64,000 bases of DNA from Amniculibacterium aquaticum (GCF_003852705.1 NZ_REFA01000008.1:40321-104320), one strand, 5' to 3'; shown: positions 16,346-25,172, numbered from the stretch's first letter. Numbers and translations are program-made. Notes: generated from the sequence alone by a model not told the origin.

Positions 16346-17089
16346 ATGGCATGGTTCAAAGATTGGTTTAATACCGAATATTATCATATTCTTTATCAAG
16401 ATAGAGATTTTACAGAAGCAGAAATTTTCATCAGAAAACTTTCAGAATATAACGCATTACCAGAAAAAGCCAAGATTATAGATTTGGCTTGTGGCAAGGG
16501 TAGGCATTCCTATTTCCTGCATCAGTTGGGGTACGAAGTTTTGGGGGTAGATCTTTCCGAAGAAAGTATTGCTTTTGCAACGAAAGAATTTTCGCAAAAT
16601 CATTTGGAATTTAAAGTCCACGACATGCGTACCGAACTCTATCCTTCGGTTGCACCATCAAAGGTGCACGCGGTGTACAATCTCTTCACCAGTTTCGGAT
16701 ATTTTGATGATGAAAACGACGACAAAAAAGTGTTTGCATCCGTAAAAAATGCTTTGTGTGACAACGGTGTTTTTGTACTGGATTTCCTGAACGAAAAATG
16801 GGTTAGAAATACATTAGTCCCCGAAACCACCATCAGCAAAGGTGGGATCGATTTCCACATCAAAAAAAGAATACACGATGGACATGTCATCAAAGATATT
16901 ATTTTTACTGACCAAGGCGAAGATTTTCATTTTTTTGAAAAAGTAAAATTGCATACCTTGGAGCAAATCGAAAAGTATGCTCAGGAATTTGGATTTGTCC
17001 GCAAAAAAGTTTGGGGCGATTATCACTTGTCCGATTTCGATTTAGAAACCTCACCAAGAGCCATTAATCTCTTTGTCAAAGAAAACTGA
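16346..17089 (+). CDS. Class I SAM-dependent methyltransferase
   Basis: A 247-residue methyltransferase with the motif I sequence IIDLACGKGRHSYFL (about residues 44-58), motif II VLGVDLSEESIAFA, and motif IV-like NLFTSFGYF. It has the look of the Methyltransf_25/11 group acting on a small molecule; no nucleic-acid-binding domain is attached. Substrate unknown. It is divergent from the THUMP methyltransferase and followed 17 bases later by the ZIP transporter gene, probably in one transcript. Confidence 0.85.
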   Translation: MAWFKDWFNTEYYHILYQDRDFTEAEIFIRKLSEYNALPEKAKIIDLACGKGRHSYFLHQLGYEVLGVDLSEESIAFATKEFSQNHLEFKVHDMRTELYPSVAPSKVHAVYNLFTSFGYFDDENDDKKVFASVKNALCDNGVFVLDFLNEKWVRNTLVPETTISKGGIDFHIKKRIHDGHVIKDIIFTDQGEDFHFFEKVKLHTLEQIEKYAQEFGFVRKKVWGDYHLSDFDLETSPRAINLFVKEN

Positions 17090-17106
17090 GACCCTATACT
17101 TTGTTT

Positions 17107-17799
17107 ATGATTATACTACTTCTGATTTTGAGTGTCGTTTTGGGCGTTGTTTTGGGTAAATATTTTGGTTCCAAAGATCAATTTGCCAAATCCTTGTTGG
17201 TGGTTAGCGCAGGATTTCTGATCACGATATGCCTCAACGAGGTTTTCCCAACGGTTTATCATTCGGACAATCATCAGATTGGTGTTTTTGTAATTGCCGG
17301 AGTTTTGTTGCAAATGCTTTTGGAAAATCTTACCAAAGGATTCGAGCACGGACATTTCCATCAACACGAAGAAGAGCAAAATATTTTACCCATCGCTTTG
17401 ATGGTTGGGATGTTCATCCATGCTTTTATTGAAGGGATTCCGTTGGCCAATATCAATAATTACGATTCGCCATACCTCATGGGGATTTTGGTGCACAACC
17501 TGCCCATTTCTTTTGTGTTGGGAGCGTTCTTATTCAAAAAAAGTAAAGTCAATTTTCCACGAATACTGATCGTAGTGCTCTTCGCTATTTCATCACCTTT
17601 GGGTATGGTTTTAGGGAAATATTTCGATCCCAATCTCGAGCCGTACTTTTTGGCCATCGTAGGTGGGATTTTTCTGCACATCTCATCGGTCATCATTTTT
17701 GAAAGCAACAAAAACCACAAAATGGATTGGCAAAAAATCCTCTTGGTGATGTTGGGGATTGCTTTTGCACTTAGTGGACATCTTTTTCACTCACATTAA
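17107..17799 (+). CDS. ZIP family metal transporter
   Basis: A 230-residue inner-membrane transporter for divalent metal ions, probably zinc. The ATG at 17107 is chosen over an upstream TTG at 17101. Seven to eight transmembrane segments are visible. The metal path is marked by HAFIEGIPL (the HxxxEG signature of helix V) and by HNLPISFVLGAF. A cytoplasmic loop after helix III is rich in histidine (HGHFHQHEEE), a typical metal-sensing or gathering loop of ZIP proteins. No zinc-uptake regulator site was recognised upstream. Confidence 0.92.
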   Translation: MIILLLILSVVLGVVLGKYFGSKDQFAKSLLVVSAGFLITICLNEVFPTVYHSDNHQIGVFVIAGVLLQMLLENLTKGFEHGHFHQHEEEQNILPIALMVGMFIHAFIEGIPLANINNYDSPYLMGILVHNLPISFVLGAFLFKKSKVNFPRILIVVLFAISSPLGMVLGKYFDPNLEPYFLAIVGGIFLHISSVIIFESNKNHKMDWQKILLVMLGIAFALSGHLFHSH

Positions 17800-17842
17800 T
17801 TTTTTTTTAGGAGCAGAAAGGGTGTAACCCTCTTCAATACTC

Positions 17843-17932
17843 GTCCGGCTGTCCGTTATTACTCCTCGCCAGTTTCTGTCGCTGCGCTCCATAACCTTGC
17901 TGTGGGGTAGCCACTTCCATCCGGGCTACGAT
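17843..17932 (+). ncRNA. Structured intergenic element, copy 1 (candidate RNA)
   Basis: The element reads GTCCGGCTGTCCGTTATTA at its left side and GCCACTTCCATCCGGGCTA at its right side. An outer pairing CCGG/CCGG and an inner stem TACTCC/GGGGTA can form. The flanking loop sequences match copies at 18010-18091 (minus) and 34926-35017, while the inner stem differs in sequence but still pairs. From memory it resembles the Flavo-1 RNA motif of flavobacteria; not verified. The stretch 17800-18175 has no gene. A run of 12 T follows at 17957-17968. Confidence 0.5.
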
Positions 17933-18009
17933 TTCGGTGCGTAACCGTACAGTAAGTTTTTTTTTTTTCAATGTCACGATACAAATTTTCAAAAAAGGTG
18001 GAGGCGTGG

Positions 18010-18091
18010 TCTTAGTCCCGATGGAAACGGCATCCTTTTGTAAGCCTGGGGTGTAGCTTTGCACAAAAGATACAGTGGACAGCGGGTCTGG
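18010..18091 (-). ncRNA. Structured intergenic element, copy 2 (candidate RNA)
   Basis: Read on the minus strand: CCAGACCCGCTGTCC, then the stem arm TATCTTTTG, a variable hairpin, CAAAAGGATGCCGTTTCC and ATCGGGACTA. The ATCTTTTG/CAAAAGGAT arms pair, and CCCG pairs with CGGG outside them. It faces copy 1 across about 80 bases. The layout matches copy 3 at 34926-35017 closely. Confidence 0.55.
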
Positions 18092-18121
18092 TGGTGAAAA
18101 AAAACGAACCGTTGAAGCTCC

Positions 18122-18151
18122 TAAAAAAAAGGCCACCCGAAAAGGATAGCC
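18122..18151 (-). terminator. Terminator of the porin operon
   Basis: On the minus strand GGCTATCC pairs with GGGTGGCC (two G-U pairs) around TTTTC, followed by eight T, 25 bases after the stop at 18176. Confidence 0.7.
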
Positions 18152-18175
18152 GTATGAAATTTTTCATCGATGAGG

Positions 18176-19567
18176 TTAGAATTTCCAACCCAAAGTGATG
18201 GAATAGTTGTTAAGATTTCTTTTTACATTAGAAACTAGAGATCCGTCGTACTCGACAATGTATTTGTTGGAGAAGTACCCGGCGTTGTATGCCGCATCGC
18301 CTTTTAAGAAAGGATTTTTATACTCTGAGCTCACATTTTGATACGCAAAATCTAAAAATACAGATCCAAAGTCATAACCCAAACCTAGTCCCAAAGTATT
18401 TCTCTCGCCCAATAGGAAATTGCTGTAAGATGCGTCTTTTAGGTTGCCGTTCACAGTCAGTTCGGTTAAGTTTACGGTTTTTGTAGGGTTTGATTCGTAA
18501 CCGTAACCGCCTCTTAATCTAAAGTTTTTAATACGATATTCCGCTCCAATTTTTATTTCGGAAGTGGTTTGAGAATATTCTTTATAGAAGTTGTTCAGTT
18601 CCGTTTCTGCACCGCCATAGACTTTGTATTTTGGTTTTCCCAAGCCAACCGTGTAGTCCACATTTACTGCAAGATTTTTGGTAGGAACCATGGCTGCACT
18701 CAGTGTTGCCTTCATCGGAGTGGTCAGTTTTCGGTCTTCTGCAGCCGTTCCGTCGTTGGGCGAGCTGTAATAATTGTACACCCTTTCCATAGTCCACCAA
18801 GTAGGTGTTTCTAGGGCTGCTCCCAAACGAAATTCTTGAGAGATTTTTCCAATAATACCAACATTGGCAGAAAAACCGGATGAGGTTTCGGAATAAGGCG
18901 TGTCTTGTTTTTCGTAGTAATCTATTTTTTTGTCAACGGCCGAATAGAAAGCTGCCGAGTCGTACTGGTCGATTTGTGCACCATGGAAATTTAATCCCCC
19001 ACCAATATAGATTTGGTTGTCGTAATTAGCACCTATGGCGATGTTCATTTTACTGACATTTCCGTATCGGTTAAAGGCATGTCCAGCGTAGGTGAGTACA
19101 TCTGCTGTTGCCGGAATGCTGTAGGTCAAGTTGTTATTTCCTGGAGTTTCAACATAATCTTCGATGGATTTTGAAGAGTAGTTCACTCCGATATTTACAA
19201 ATTTCCAAGGGGTTTCTGTGAGCAGTTGGAAAGAGGCGATCCCGCCGATATTTCCCAAATCTGTTTTGTTGAAACTGTATTCTTTAGAAGCACCCGCAAG
19301 TGTACTTTTGTTGTTGATGTTGTTGATGGCCAAAGTACCAGAAATACTGCTGGATATGGCGACCCCAACACCTGCAGGGTTGGTGACAGCTGCAGAAGCA
19401 TCGCCTCCCAAAGCTCCCATGGATCCTGACATGGCATTGTATTTAGCAGTTCCCTGTAGTCCGCCACCGCTGTACACATCCATGGTGTTTCTAAGTACTG
19501 TTACATTTTGAGCCTGAGCAAAAAAGAAAGCCGAGATGCTCAATATAGAAATTGATTTTTTTAACAT
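18176..19567 (-). CDS. OmpP1/FadL-type outer membrane protein
   Basis: A 463-residue outer-membrane beta-barrel. A signal peptide (about 1-19, ending FAQAQ) is followed by the FadL/OmpP1/TodX hatch-like start, with GGLQGTAKYNAMSGSMGALGG and VTNPAGVGV, typical of long-chain fatty acid and hydrophobic-compound channels. The rest is alternating beta strands, ending in the C-terminal barrel strand SITLGWKF with the terminal aromatic residue. In Bacteroidota this family may carry lipids or hydrophobic compounds; the substrate is unknown. It lies 26 bases after the Tyr/Gly-rich lipoprotein gene and is likely cotranscribed with it. Confidence 0.88.
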   Translation of the reverse strand: MLKKSISILSISAFFFAQAQNVTVLRNTMDVYSGGGLQGTAKYNAMSGSMGALGGDASAAVTNPAGVGVAISSSISGTLAINNINNKSTLAGASKEYSFNKTDLGNIGGIASFQLLTETPWKFVNIGVNYSSKSIEDYVETPGNNNLTYSIPATADVLTYAGHAFNRYGNVSKMNIAIGANYDNQIYIGGGLNFHGAQIDQYDSAAFYSAVDKKIDYYEKQDTPYSETSSGFSANVGIIGKISQEFRLGAALETPTWWTMERVYNYYSSPNDGTAAEDRKLTTPMKATLSAAMVPTKNLAVNVDYTVGLGKPKYKVYGGAETELNNFYKEYSQTTSEIKIGAEYRIKNFRLRGGYGYESNPTKTVNLTELTVNGNLKDASYSNFLLGERNTLGLGLGYDFGSVFLDFAYQNVSSEYKNPFLKGDAAYNAGYFSNKYIVEYDGSLVSNVKRNLNNYSITLGWKF

Positions 19568-19593
19568 TTCAATTGTATAGTTTAATTCTTGTA

Positions 19594-20586
19594 TTATCTA
19601 AAGCCACCGGATCTTTGACCTCCACCTCCTGAAGAGCCTCCAAAACCACCTCCGGAGCGGAAGCCACCTCCGTTGGACCCACCTCCGAATCCGCTGGAGT
19701 TAGAAGACGGTCTGAAACCGCTATCGTTTCGGAATCCTCCATTGTTTCTAGGGCTTTCGTATTGTGGGGTTGTATTTCTAGGTCTTGGGATGTTCGGAAC
19801 ATTTTGTTGCGTGTTCGATTGTCCACGGTATCTAGGGAAAGTGTTTTGCTGACCTTGATTTCCGGGTCTGTTGAATCCAGAGTTGTTTTGATTGGTGTTT
19901 CCAAATCCACGATCTCTAAATCCAGAGTTTTGATTGCCTACTTTATTGCCAAAACTTCCTTGGTATGAGTTTCCAAAGTTTCCGCTAGAGCCACTTCTTC
20001 TGTAATCGTAAACCGGTCTGTAATATCCGTAATTGTAGTACGGGTAGTAGCCACCTCCCCAATAGTAAGGCGAGTTCCAACCCCAATAAGGATTGTATCC
20101 GTAATACCATGGGGAATAATATCCACCATAACCCCAATAAGGGCTGTATCCGTACCAATTGTTCCAAGGAGATCCCCAAGAATAGCCAAAGCTTATACCA
20201 AAATTCCATCCGTAAGGGGAATATCCGTAATTGTAATATGGAGAAGCCCAATTGTTGTAATTAACCTCGGTACCGGTATAATTTCCCCAATCCGAATTGG
20301 ATCCTGGTGCTCCCCAATTGTAATTTTTGGAATAAATACCCTTGTCGTCCAAACGGGCAACATCGTTCTGGTTGCTGTAATCATAATATTCGCCAACCTG
20401 ATTGCCGTAATTGTCTACTGTTTCAACGGGTAAGGTATCCTTGTTAGGATCGTAATACACGCCATCGGACTCGCTGTATGCACCCATCTGTGTACCACAT
20501 GATACGGCTACTAAACTTGCCGTAAGAAAGGCTAATGCTCTAAGTTGTGGTAAATTAAACCTGTTTTTATTAATATTTTTTTTCAT
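19594..20586 (-). CDS. Tyr/Gly/Asn-rich low-complexity lipoprotein
   Basis: A 330-residue surface-type lipoprotein of unknown function. The signal ends SLVAVSC with acylated Cys30. Residues about 35-110 form an ordered-looking acidic part (GVYYDPNKDTLP). Residues about 112-195 are dominated by Tyr, Trp, Gly, Pro and Ser in short units such as YSPYWGYGGYYSPW. From about 200 the chain is Asn/Gly/Arg/Gln-rich and ends in a Gly/Ser/Phe tail. Proteins of this kind sometimes carry a wrong prolyl-tRNA synthetase label because they lie next to proS; there is no synthetase homology. It is divergent from proS and first in an operon with the porin gene. Confidence 0.75.
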   Translation of the reverse strand: MKKNINKNRFNLPQLRALAFLTASLVAVSCGTQMGAYSESDGVYYDPNKDTLPVETVDNYGNQVGEYYDYSNQNDVARLDDKGIYSKNYNWGAPGSNSDWGNYTGTEVNYNNWASPYYNYGYSPYGWNFGISFGYSWGSPWNNWYGYSPYWGYGGYYSPWYYGYNPYWGWNSPYYWGGGYYPYYNYGYYRPVYDYRRSGSSGNFGNSYQGSFGNKVGNQNSGFRDRGFGNTNQNNSGFNRPGNQGQQNTFPRYRGQSNTQQNVPNIPRPRNTTPQYESPRNNGGFRNDSGFRPSSNSSGFGGGSNGGGFRSGGGFGGSSGGGGQRSGGFR

Positions 20587-20612
20587 GACATTTATTTGAA
20601 AATTAGTTTAAT

Positions 20613-20678
20613 TATCTTTGCACTGTTTTATACCAAAATTATACCAAATATTTAGTATAATTCGATACTCCAAATATA
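20613..20678. promoter_or_regulatory. Overlapping divergent promoters of proS and the lipoprotein operon
   Basis: On the plus strand TATCTTTG lies at 20613-20620, giving proS a leader of about 110 bases. On the minus strand TATATTTG lies at 20678-20671, giving the lipoprotein gene a leader of about 80 bases. The two transcripts would overlap in between. The segment also holds the repeated word TATACCAAA. Confidence 0.4.
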
Positions 20679-20733
20679 CTTTATTATTTGGATAAAATTT
20701 AGAGTTAAAAGTTAAATTAAATCAGCACAAGAA

Positions 20734-22209
20734 ATGGCAAAATTAACTTCCAGAAGCGAAGATTATAGCAAATGGTACAATGAACTAGTCGTAAAAGCCG
20801 ATTTAGCAGAAAACTCAGGGGTAAGAGGCTGTATGGTCATCAAACCTTATGGTTTTGCTATTTGGGAAAAAATGAGAGATCAGTTGGACAAAAGATTCAA
20901 AGAAACAGGACATCAAAATGCTTATTTCCCAATTTTTGTACCCAAAAGTTTGTTTGAAGCCGAAGAAAAAAATGCAGAAGGTTTTGCAAAAGAATGTGCT
21001 GTAGTTACTCACTATAGACTAAAGACCGATCCGAACAATCCGTCCAAATTGGTGGTAGATCCGGATGCGAAATTAGAAGAGGAATTGATCGTAAGGCCGA
21101 CTTCTGAAGCCATCATTTGGAATACCTATAAAAACTGGATCCAGTCGTACCGAGATTTACCAATCCTTATTAACCAATGGGCAAATGTCGTGCGTTGGGA
21201 AATGAGAACAAGGCTTTTCCTAAGAACGGCAGAGTTTCTTTGGCAAGAAGGACATACGGCTCATGCCACCAGAGAAGAAGCCATTGTAGAAACCGAGCAA
21301 ATGTTGGATGTGTATGCCGAATTTGTTGAAGGATTTATGGCGGTGCCCGTAATCAAGGGATTGAAAACACCAAGCGAAAGGTTTGCTGGTGCCGATGAAA
21401 CCTATTGTATAGAAGCCATGATGCAAGATGGTAAAGCATTGCAGGCAGGAACTTCTCATTTTTTAGGACAAAATTTTGCTAAAGCTTTTGATGTGAAATT
21501 CACCAATAAAGAAGGGAAAATAGAACATGCTTGGGCGACTTCTTGGGGAGTTTCAACGCGATTGATGGGAGCTTTAATTATGGCTCATTCCGATGATTTT
21601 GGTTTGGTACTTCCTCCGAAATTGGCTCCAATCCAAGTGGTGATCGTTCCAATATTCAAAGGAGAAGAACAGTTGCAACAGATTTCTGAAGTGGCTTTGG
21701 ATCTACAACAAAAACTGAGAGCAAAAGGTATTTCTGTGAAATTTGACAACGACGATAAGAATAAACCGGGTTGGAAGTTTGCTGAATACGAACTGAAAGG
21801 TGTACCTGTAAGAATTGCTATGGGGGCTAGGGATTTGGAAAACAAAACCGTAGAAATTGCTAGGAGAGATACCTTGACTAAAGAAACGGTTTCTTTGGAA
21901 AATATCGATGTGTACATCGAAGAATTGTTGGTGAAAATTCAAGAAGAAATCTACAACAAAGCGTTGAATTTCCGTACAGAAAACATTACCAAGGTGGATA
22001 CCTACGAAGAATTTAAAAAAGTTTTGGAAGAAAAAGGCGGATTTATTTCAGCACATTGGGACGGCACTGAAGAGGAAGAAGAGAAAATAAAAGAAGAAAC
22101 CAAGGCAACCATCCGTTGTATTCCTTTGGACAATGAGATGGAAGAAGGCGTTTCTTTGATCTCCGGGAAACCATCCAAACAAAGAGTTATATTCGCAAAA
22201 GCGTATTAA
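20734..22209 (+). CDS. proS: Prolyl-tRNA synthetase (type 3)
   Basis: ProS charges tRNA-Pro. The 491-residue enzyme is of the archaeal/eukaryote-like type 3 found in Bacteroidota and Thermus, without the editing insertion of E. coli ProS. Class II signatures are visible: motif 2 around [26 protein letters not shown], the substrate pocket [16 protein letters not shown], and motif 3 around [13 protein letters not shown]. An anticodon-binding domain (about 285-390) and a C-terminal domain ending in Tyr (VIFAKAY) follow, as in the Thermus form. It is monocistronic. Confidence 0.97.
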   Translation: MAKLTSRSEDYSKWYNELVVKADLAENSGVRGCMVIKPYGFAIWEKMRDQLDKRFKETGHQNAYFPIFVPKSLFEAEEKNAEGFAKECAVVTHYRLKTDPNNPSKLVVDPDAKLEEELIVRPTSEAIIWNTYKNWIQSYRDLPILINQWANVVRWEMRTRLFLRTAEFLWQEGHTAHATREEAIVETEQMLDVYAEFVEGFMAVPVIKGLKTPSERFAGADETYCIEAMMQDGKALQAGTSHFLGQNFAKAFDVKFTNKEGKIEHAWATSWGVSTRLMGALIMAHSDDFGLVLPPKLAPIQVVIVPIFKGEEQLQQISEVALDLQQKLRAKGISVKFDNDDKNKPGWKFAEYELKGVPVRIAMGARDLENKTVEIARRDTLTKETVSLENIDVYIEELLVKIQEEIYNKALNFRTENITKVDTYEEFKKVLEEKGGFISAHWDGTEEEEEKIKEETKATIRCIPLDNEMEEGVSLISGKPSKQRVIFAKAY

Positions 22210-22227
22210 ATTTTATGTCAAACAAAA

Positions 22228-22263
22228 AAATATTCCGTTTCAAATGAGACGGAATATTTTTTT
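22228..22263 (+). terminator. Terminator between proS and the SDR gene
   Basis: AAATATTCCGTTT and GAGACGGAATATTT form a stem followed by T on the plus strand and preceded by A, so it can work for both convergent genes. Confidence 0.82.
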
Positions 22264-22281
22264 ACAATCGAAGTCTGTATT

Positions 22282-22995
22282 TTAAGGATTGGTAGAGAAA
22301 ATAGATCCATTAGCAATCAGAGCTCTTCTGTTCATCTTTAAAATGTCTCTTACCCATTCTGCAAAATCTTCAGGTTGAAGTACTTTTTCAGGATTACCAT
22401 CGGTCAAACCTCCATCTATGCTCATGTCGGTCGCAATGGTACTTGGTGTGAGGGTGAATACACGAATGTTGTTTTTTCTCCATTCGGCCATCATGGATTG
22501 CGAAAGAGAGATTACCGCTGCTTTGGAAGCGGCATAGGCCGACATTCCAGCTCCACCTTTCAATCCGGCTATAGAGGCAATGTTTACAATGTCACCTTGA
22601 TTTTTTTCTTTTAGATACGGATAAACAGCTTGTGCAGCGTAATAGACACCCATCAAGTTGGTTTGCATCACTTGTTCCCAAGTTTTTGTTGGCATTTCGT
22701 CCAGTTTTCCAAAATTACCAATGCCGGCATTGTTAATCAAGATATCAACCGTTCCCAAATCCGAAATTATTTTTTTTATTCCTTGGTTTACTTCCTCTTC
22801 TTTAGAAATGTCGAATGCAGCAAAAGCCACTTTTACGCCTAAATTTTCAATTTCAGCAGCTACGGTTTTTAGGGTTTCTGTACTTCTTCCTGTAATTCCG
22901 ATGTTGACTCCTTCATGAGCCAAAGCCATAGCAATCGCTTTGCCCAAACCTCTGCTGCCACCAGTGATGATGGCGTTTTTACCTTGTAAATTCAT
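22282..22995 (-). CDS. Short-chain dehydrogenase/reductase (3-oxoacyl-ACP reductase-like)
   Basis: A 237-residue NAD(P)-dependent oxidoreductase of the classical SDR family. The cofactor motif TGGSRGLG is at 11-18, NNAG at 88-91, and the catalytic Ser141, Tyr154 and Lys158 (YAASK) are all present. It resembles the FabG group most closely, but fab genes are not adjacent, so a stand-alone reductase of another carbonyl is equally possible. The C-terminus (ALIANGSIFSTNP) is normal. It is monocistronic. Confidence 0.85.
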   Translation of the reverse strand: MNLQGKNAIITGGSRGLGKAIAMALAHEGVNIGITGRSTETLKTVAAEIENLGVKVAFAAFDISKEEEVNQGIKKIISDLGTVDILINNAGIGNFGKLDEMPTKTWEQVMQTNLMGVYYAAQAVYPYLKEKNQGDIVNIASIAGLKGGAGMSAYAASKAAVISLSQSMMAEWRKNNIRVFTLTPSTIATDMSIDGGLTDGNPEKVLQPEDFAEWVRDILKMNRRALIANGSIFSTNP

Positions 22996-23068
22996 AATTT
23001 TATTTTCTTTTCAAAATGCAAAATTAAGAATTTCACTTGCCATTCGTGTTAATTTTATGTGAAGTCTT

Positions 23069-23785
23069 TTATTGATTTTCATTGATGATGTCGATGAAAA
23101 GATTTGGGTAATCTGTCGTGATTTGGTCAATGTTCATCAAATTTAATTTTTTATAAATTTCAACCTCGTTTACCGTCCAAGAATTGGTGCTAAGATTCAA
23201 ATTTTTTGCATCTTCAATCCAAGACGGTTGGTCTAAAAAAACAGAATAATGGTAGTTGATGCCGTCTATTCCTAAATCGGAAACTTCCTTTGGATTTAGA
23301 TCGCCCTTCAGGTATTGAACATGAATTTGTGGATTGATTTTTTTTATCGTTTCACAAATATTTATGCTGAAGGATATTAGAATGACCTGATCTTCCATTT
23401 TTTTCTCGGTGATCAGATTCAAACATTTTTCAACCATTATTTTTTTTAAATCCTCTTCTACAGGCGGTTTAAGTTCGATGACGAGTTTGAATTTTGGAGT
23501 TTTTTTTCCTTGCAAAAGAAAGTCTTCAAAAGCAGGAAGCCCTTCGTTGTTGCTAAGTTTTAGAGTTTTTAGAAATTCCAAATCGGAATGAGAAATTTTC
23601 CAGTTTTCAAAATATTCATCGTGAAAAACCAAAAGCCGATGGTCTTTAGTCAATCGTATGTCGAATTCGGATCCGAATATGGGAAGTTGTTGCGCATTTT
23701 TTAGGGATTGCAAGGAATTTTCAGAAGTTGGTGGCTCGCTTTTGAAAAATCCGCGATGGGCGATTATTTTCGGTTGATTTCTCAT
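23069..23785 (-). CDS. Glycerophosphodiester phosphodiesterase family protein
   Basis: A 238-residue enzyme of the GDPD TIM-barrel family, which splits glycerophosphodiesters to glycerol-3-phosphate and an alcohol. The catalytic signature is present: IIAHRGF (residues 8-14), then SEFDIRLTKDHRLLVFHD with the metal ligands Glu and Asp and the second histidine. No signal peptide is seen, so it should act in the cytoplasm. It is shorter than periplasmic GlpQ but normal for cytoplasmic UgpQ-type members. Substrate range unknown. Confidence 0.88.
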   Translation of the reverse strand: MRNQPKIIAHRGFFKSEPPTSENSLQSLKNAQQLPIFGSEFDIRLTKDHRLLVFHDEYFENWKISHSDLEFLKTLKLSNNEGLPAFEDFLLQGKKTPKFKLVIELKPPVEEDLKKIMVEKCLNLITEKKMEDQVILISFSINICETIKKINPQIHVQYLKGDLNPKEVSDLGIDGINYHYSVFLDQPSWIEDAKNLNLSTNSWTVNEVEIYKKLNLMNIDQITTDYPNLFIDIINENQ

Positions 23786-23882
23786 GGGAGTAGTTTTTTT
23801 CTATACGAATTTAATATTTTTATGAATTTGTTGGGCTTATTTTGATTAAAATGAATAAAACCTTACTTTTGATTAAACAAAA

Positions 23883-24080
23883 ATGAAAAGAAGCATGAAA
23901 AAATATTCATCACTTCTGTTTTTTATAGCAGTGGTTGCCGTGGTTTTTCTGATTCAGCGCCAATTAAAACTTTGGAATGATCATAAAGAATGCTCTACCG
24001 AAGTTACGAGGTACACGGACAAAGCTGGCACTTTGGTTACGGTGAAAGAACATGTTTGTAGGGAAAAATTTAATTTTTAA
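23883..24080 (+). CDS. Small signal-anchored protein, hypothetical
   Basis: A 65-residue protein with one N-terminal hydrophobic helix (about 9-24) and a polar periplasmic tail containing two cysteines (Cys37 and Cys59) that could form a disulphide. No family is recognised. Its stop overlaps the start of the next gene (TAATG at 24078-24082), so the two are translationally coupled and probably work together at the envelope. Confidence 0.6.
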   Translation: MKRSMKKYSSLLFFIAVVAVVFLIQRQLKLWNDHKECSTEVTRYTDKAGTLVTVKEHVCREKFNF

Positions 24081-25066
24081 TGATCGCCATCATGATGAAA
24101 AATGTACTGTTTTTTTCTGTGTCTTTAGCATTAACTTCATGTGTAGGTGTTCAGAAAACCGTTTTGGACGAGCATTATTCGAAGAACAATTGCAACCAAC
24201 ACGCTCCATTGAATTATACAGAATCCGATTTGCCAAAACCCTTATCGGATTTGGAAATAGATCCTCTTCTAAAACTTAAAATATCAGAAAAGTCGCTAAA
24301 TACGGCCAATGCCATCGGTTTGTTGGATGATCTTACCGCTTTTGTAAAGCTCAGCGAGAATCAAAAGGATCATAAGAATACCGATTTTAGGCTGGAGAAA
24401 TTAGAATTGCTCCAAAAAATTCATCAAAAAATTAACATCGCTTCCTTAGAAATTTCGTCCGTCGCCAGTGAATTGGATTGCGAGGAAGAAAGAGCCGATC
24501 AGGTAGCTCAATTTTTGAAGGGCAAAGAAGACAATACCGAGAAAAATTTGGTGATAGGCTCTATCATTGTTGGCGCCGCCGGAACGATTGCTGCAGAAGT
24601 CCTATCAAATAGCGATACCAAACAAAGTGCGGTGAGTTCTGTAGCCATAGGAGCAAGTCTTGCTGAAGCCTCTCTCGGGGTCTTGATGCTCACCAATAAA
24701 AAGAAAACCGATTTTTTTCATCCTCGAAATGCCCTCAGTGACATTTGGAATGTCCCTAAAGTATCGTCTTATTACCCGGCTTCCATCTGGTATTATCTGA
24801 ATACGAAAGATAAGGAAAAAAAGAGAAAATCTTTTGTGAAATTGTTGGTGGATGAATGGTTGAACTACGAACAAATAGCCGAAAGTAAAGATAAAGATAA
24901 GGATAAAATCTACGATTTGTATTTCGGAAAAGGTGGACTTTATACTTCTGAACAGCTAAAAAATAGAGCCGATATGATGGACCAGGTAGAAGCCTTCATT
25001 ACCCTGATGAAACAAGATTTGAAAGAATTGGCCATAGAAATAGAAAAGTGGAATGTTCAACAATGA
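24080..25066 (+). CDS. Hypothetical lipoprotein with glycine-rich hydrophobic segment
   Basis: A 328-residue protein with a lipoprotein signal ending LALTSC (Cys21 counted from the start at 24080; ATGs at 24092 and 24095 would also serve). Residues about 55-150 are helical and charged. A Gly/Ala/Ser-rich hydrophobic stretch (about 155-205, GSIIVGAAGTIAAEVL ... SVAIGASLAEASLGVL) looks like a glycine zipper. The C-terminal part is a lysine/glutamate-rich helix. No family is recognised. It is coupled to the small anchored protein upstream. Confidence 0.6.
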   Translation: MIAIMMKNVLFFSVSLALTSCVGVQKTVLDEHYSKNNCNQHAPLNYTESDLPKPLSDLEIDPLLKLKISEKSLNTANAIGLLDDLTAFVKLSENQKDHKNTDFRLEKLELLQKIHQKINIASLEISSVASELDCEEERADQVAQFLKGKEDNTEKNLVIGSIIVGAAGTIAAEVLSNSDTKQSAVSSVAIGASLAEASLGVLMLTNKKKTDFFHPRNALSDIWNVPKVSSYYPASIWYYLNTKDKEKKRKSFVKLLVDEWLNYEQIAESKDKDKDKIYDLYFGKGGLYTSEQLKNRADMMDQVEAFITLMKQDLKELAIEIEKWNVQQ

Positions 25067-25140
25067 TTCTGATTTTATAGTTCTTTTTTTTGGTACATTA
25101 TTTCTTTGAGATTCATTTGATTAAGATTGTTGAAAATAAA

Positions 25141-25172
25141 TTTGTTAGATTAGGCTAACAATAGTATTTTTG
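25141..25172 (+). promoter_or_regulatory. mntH promoter with DtxR/MntR-like operator
   Basis: TTTG at 25141-25144 and TATTTTTG at 25165-25172 form a -33/-7 pair 20 bases apart. Between them lies the dyad TTGTTAG-ATTAGG-CTAACAA (25142-25161). The stretch TTAGATTAGGCTAAC agrees with the DtxR/IdeR-type box TTAGGTTAGGCTAAC at all but one position. Binding there would block RNA polymerase, which suits manganese- or iron-dependent repression of mntH. The -7 element ends four bases before the ATG. Confidence 0.65.

Noticed and set aside
17843..18091. One large hairpin formed by the two opposed structured elements
   Set aside because: The inner stems of the two copies differ too much to pair with each other; each folds better on its own.
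19938..20251. Several alternative frames inside the Tyr/Gly-rich lipoprotein gene
   Set aside because: They arise because the repetitive codons lack stops in other frames; only the lipoprotein frame has a signal sequence.
19594..20586. Idea that this is a second prolyl-tRNA synthetase-related gene
   Set aside because: No class II synthetase motif is present; only the neighbouring gene is proS.
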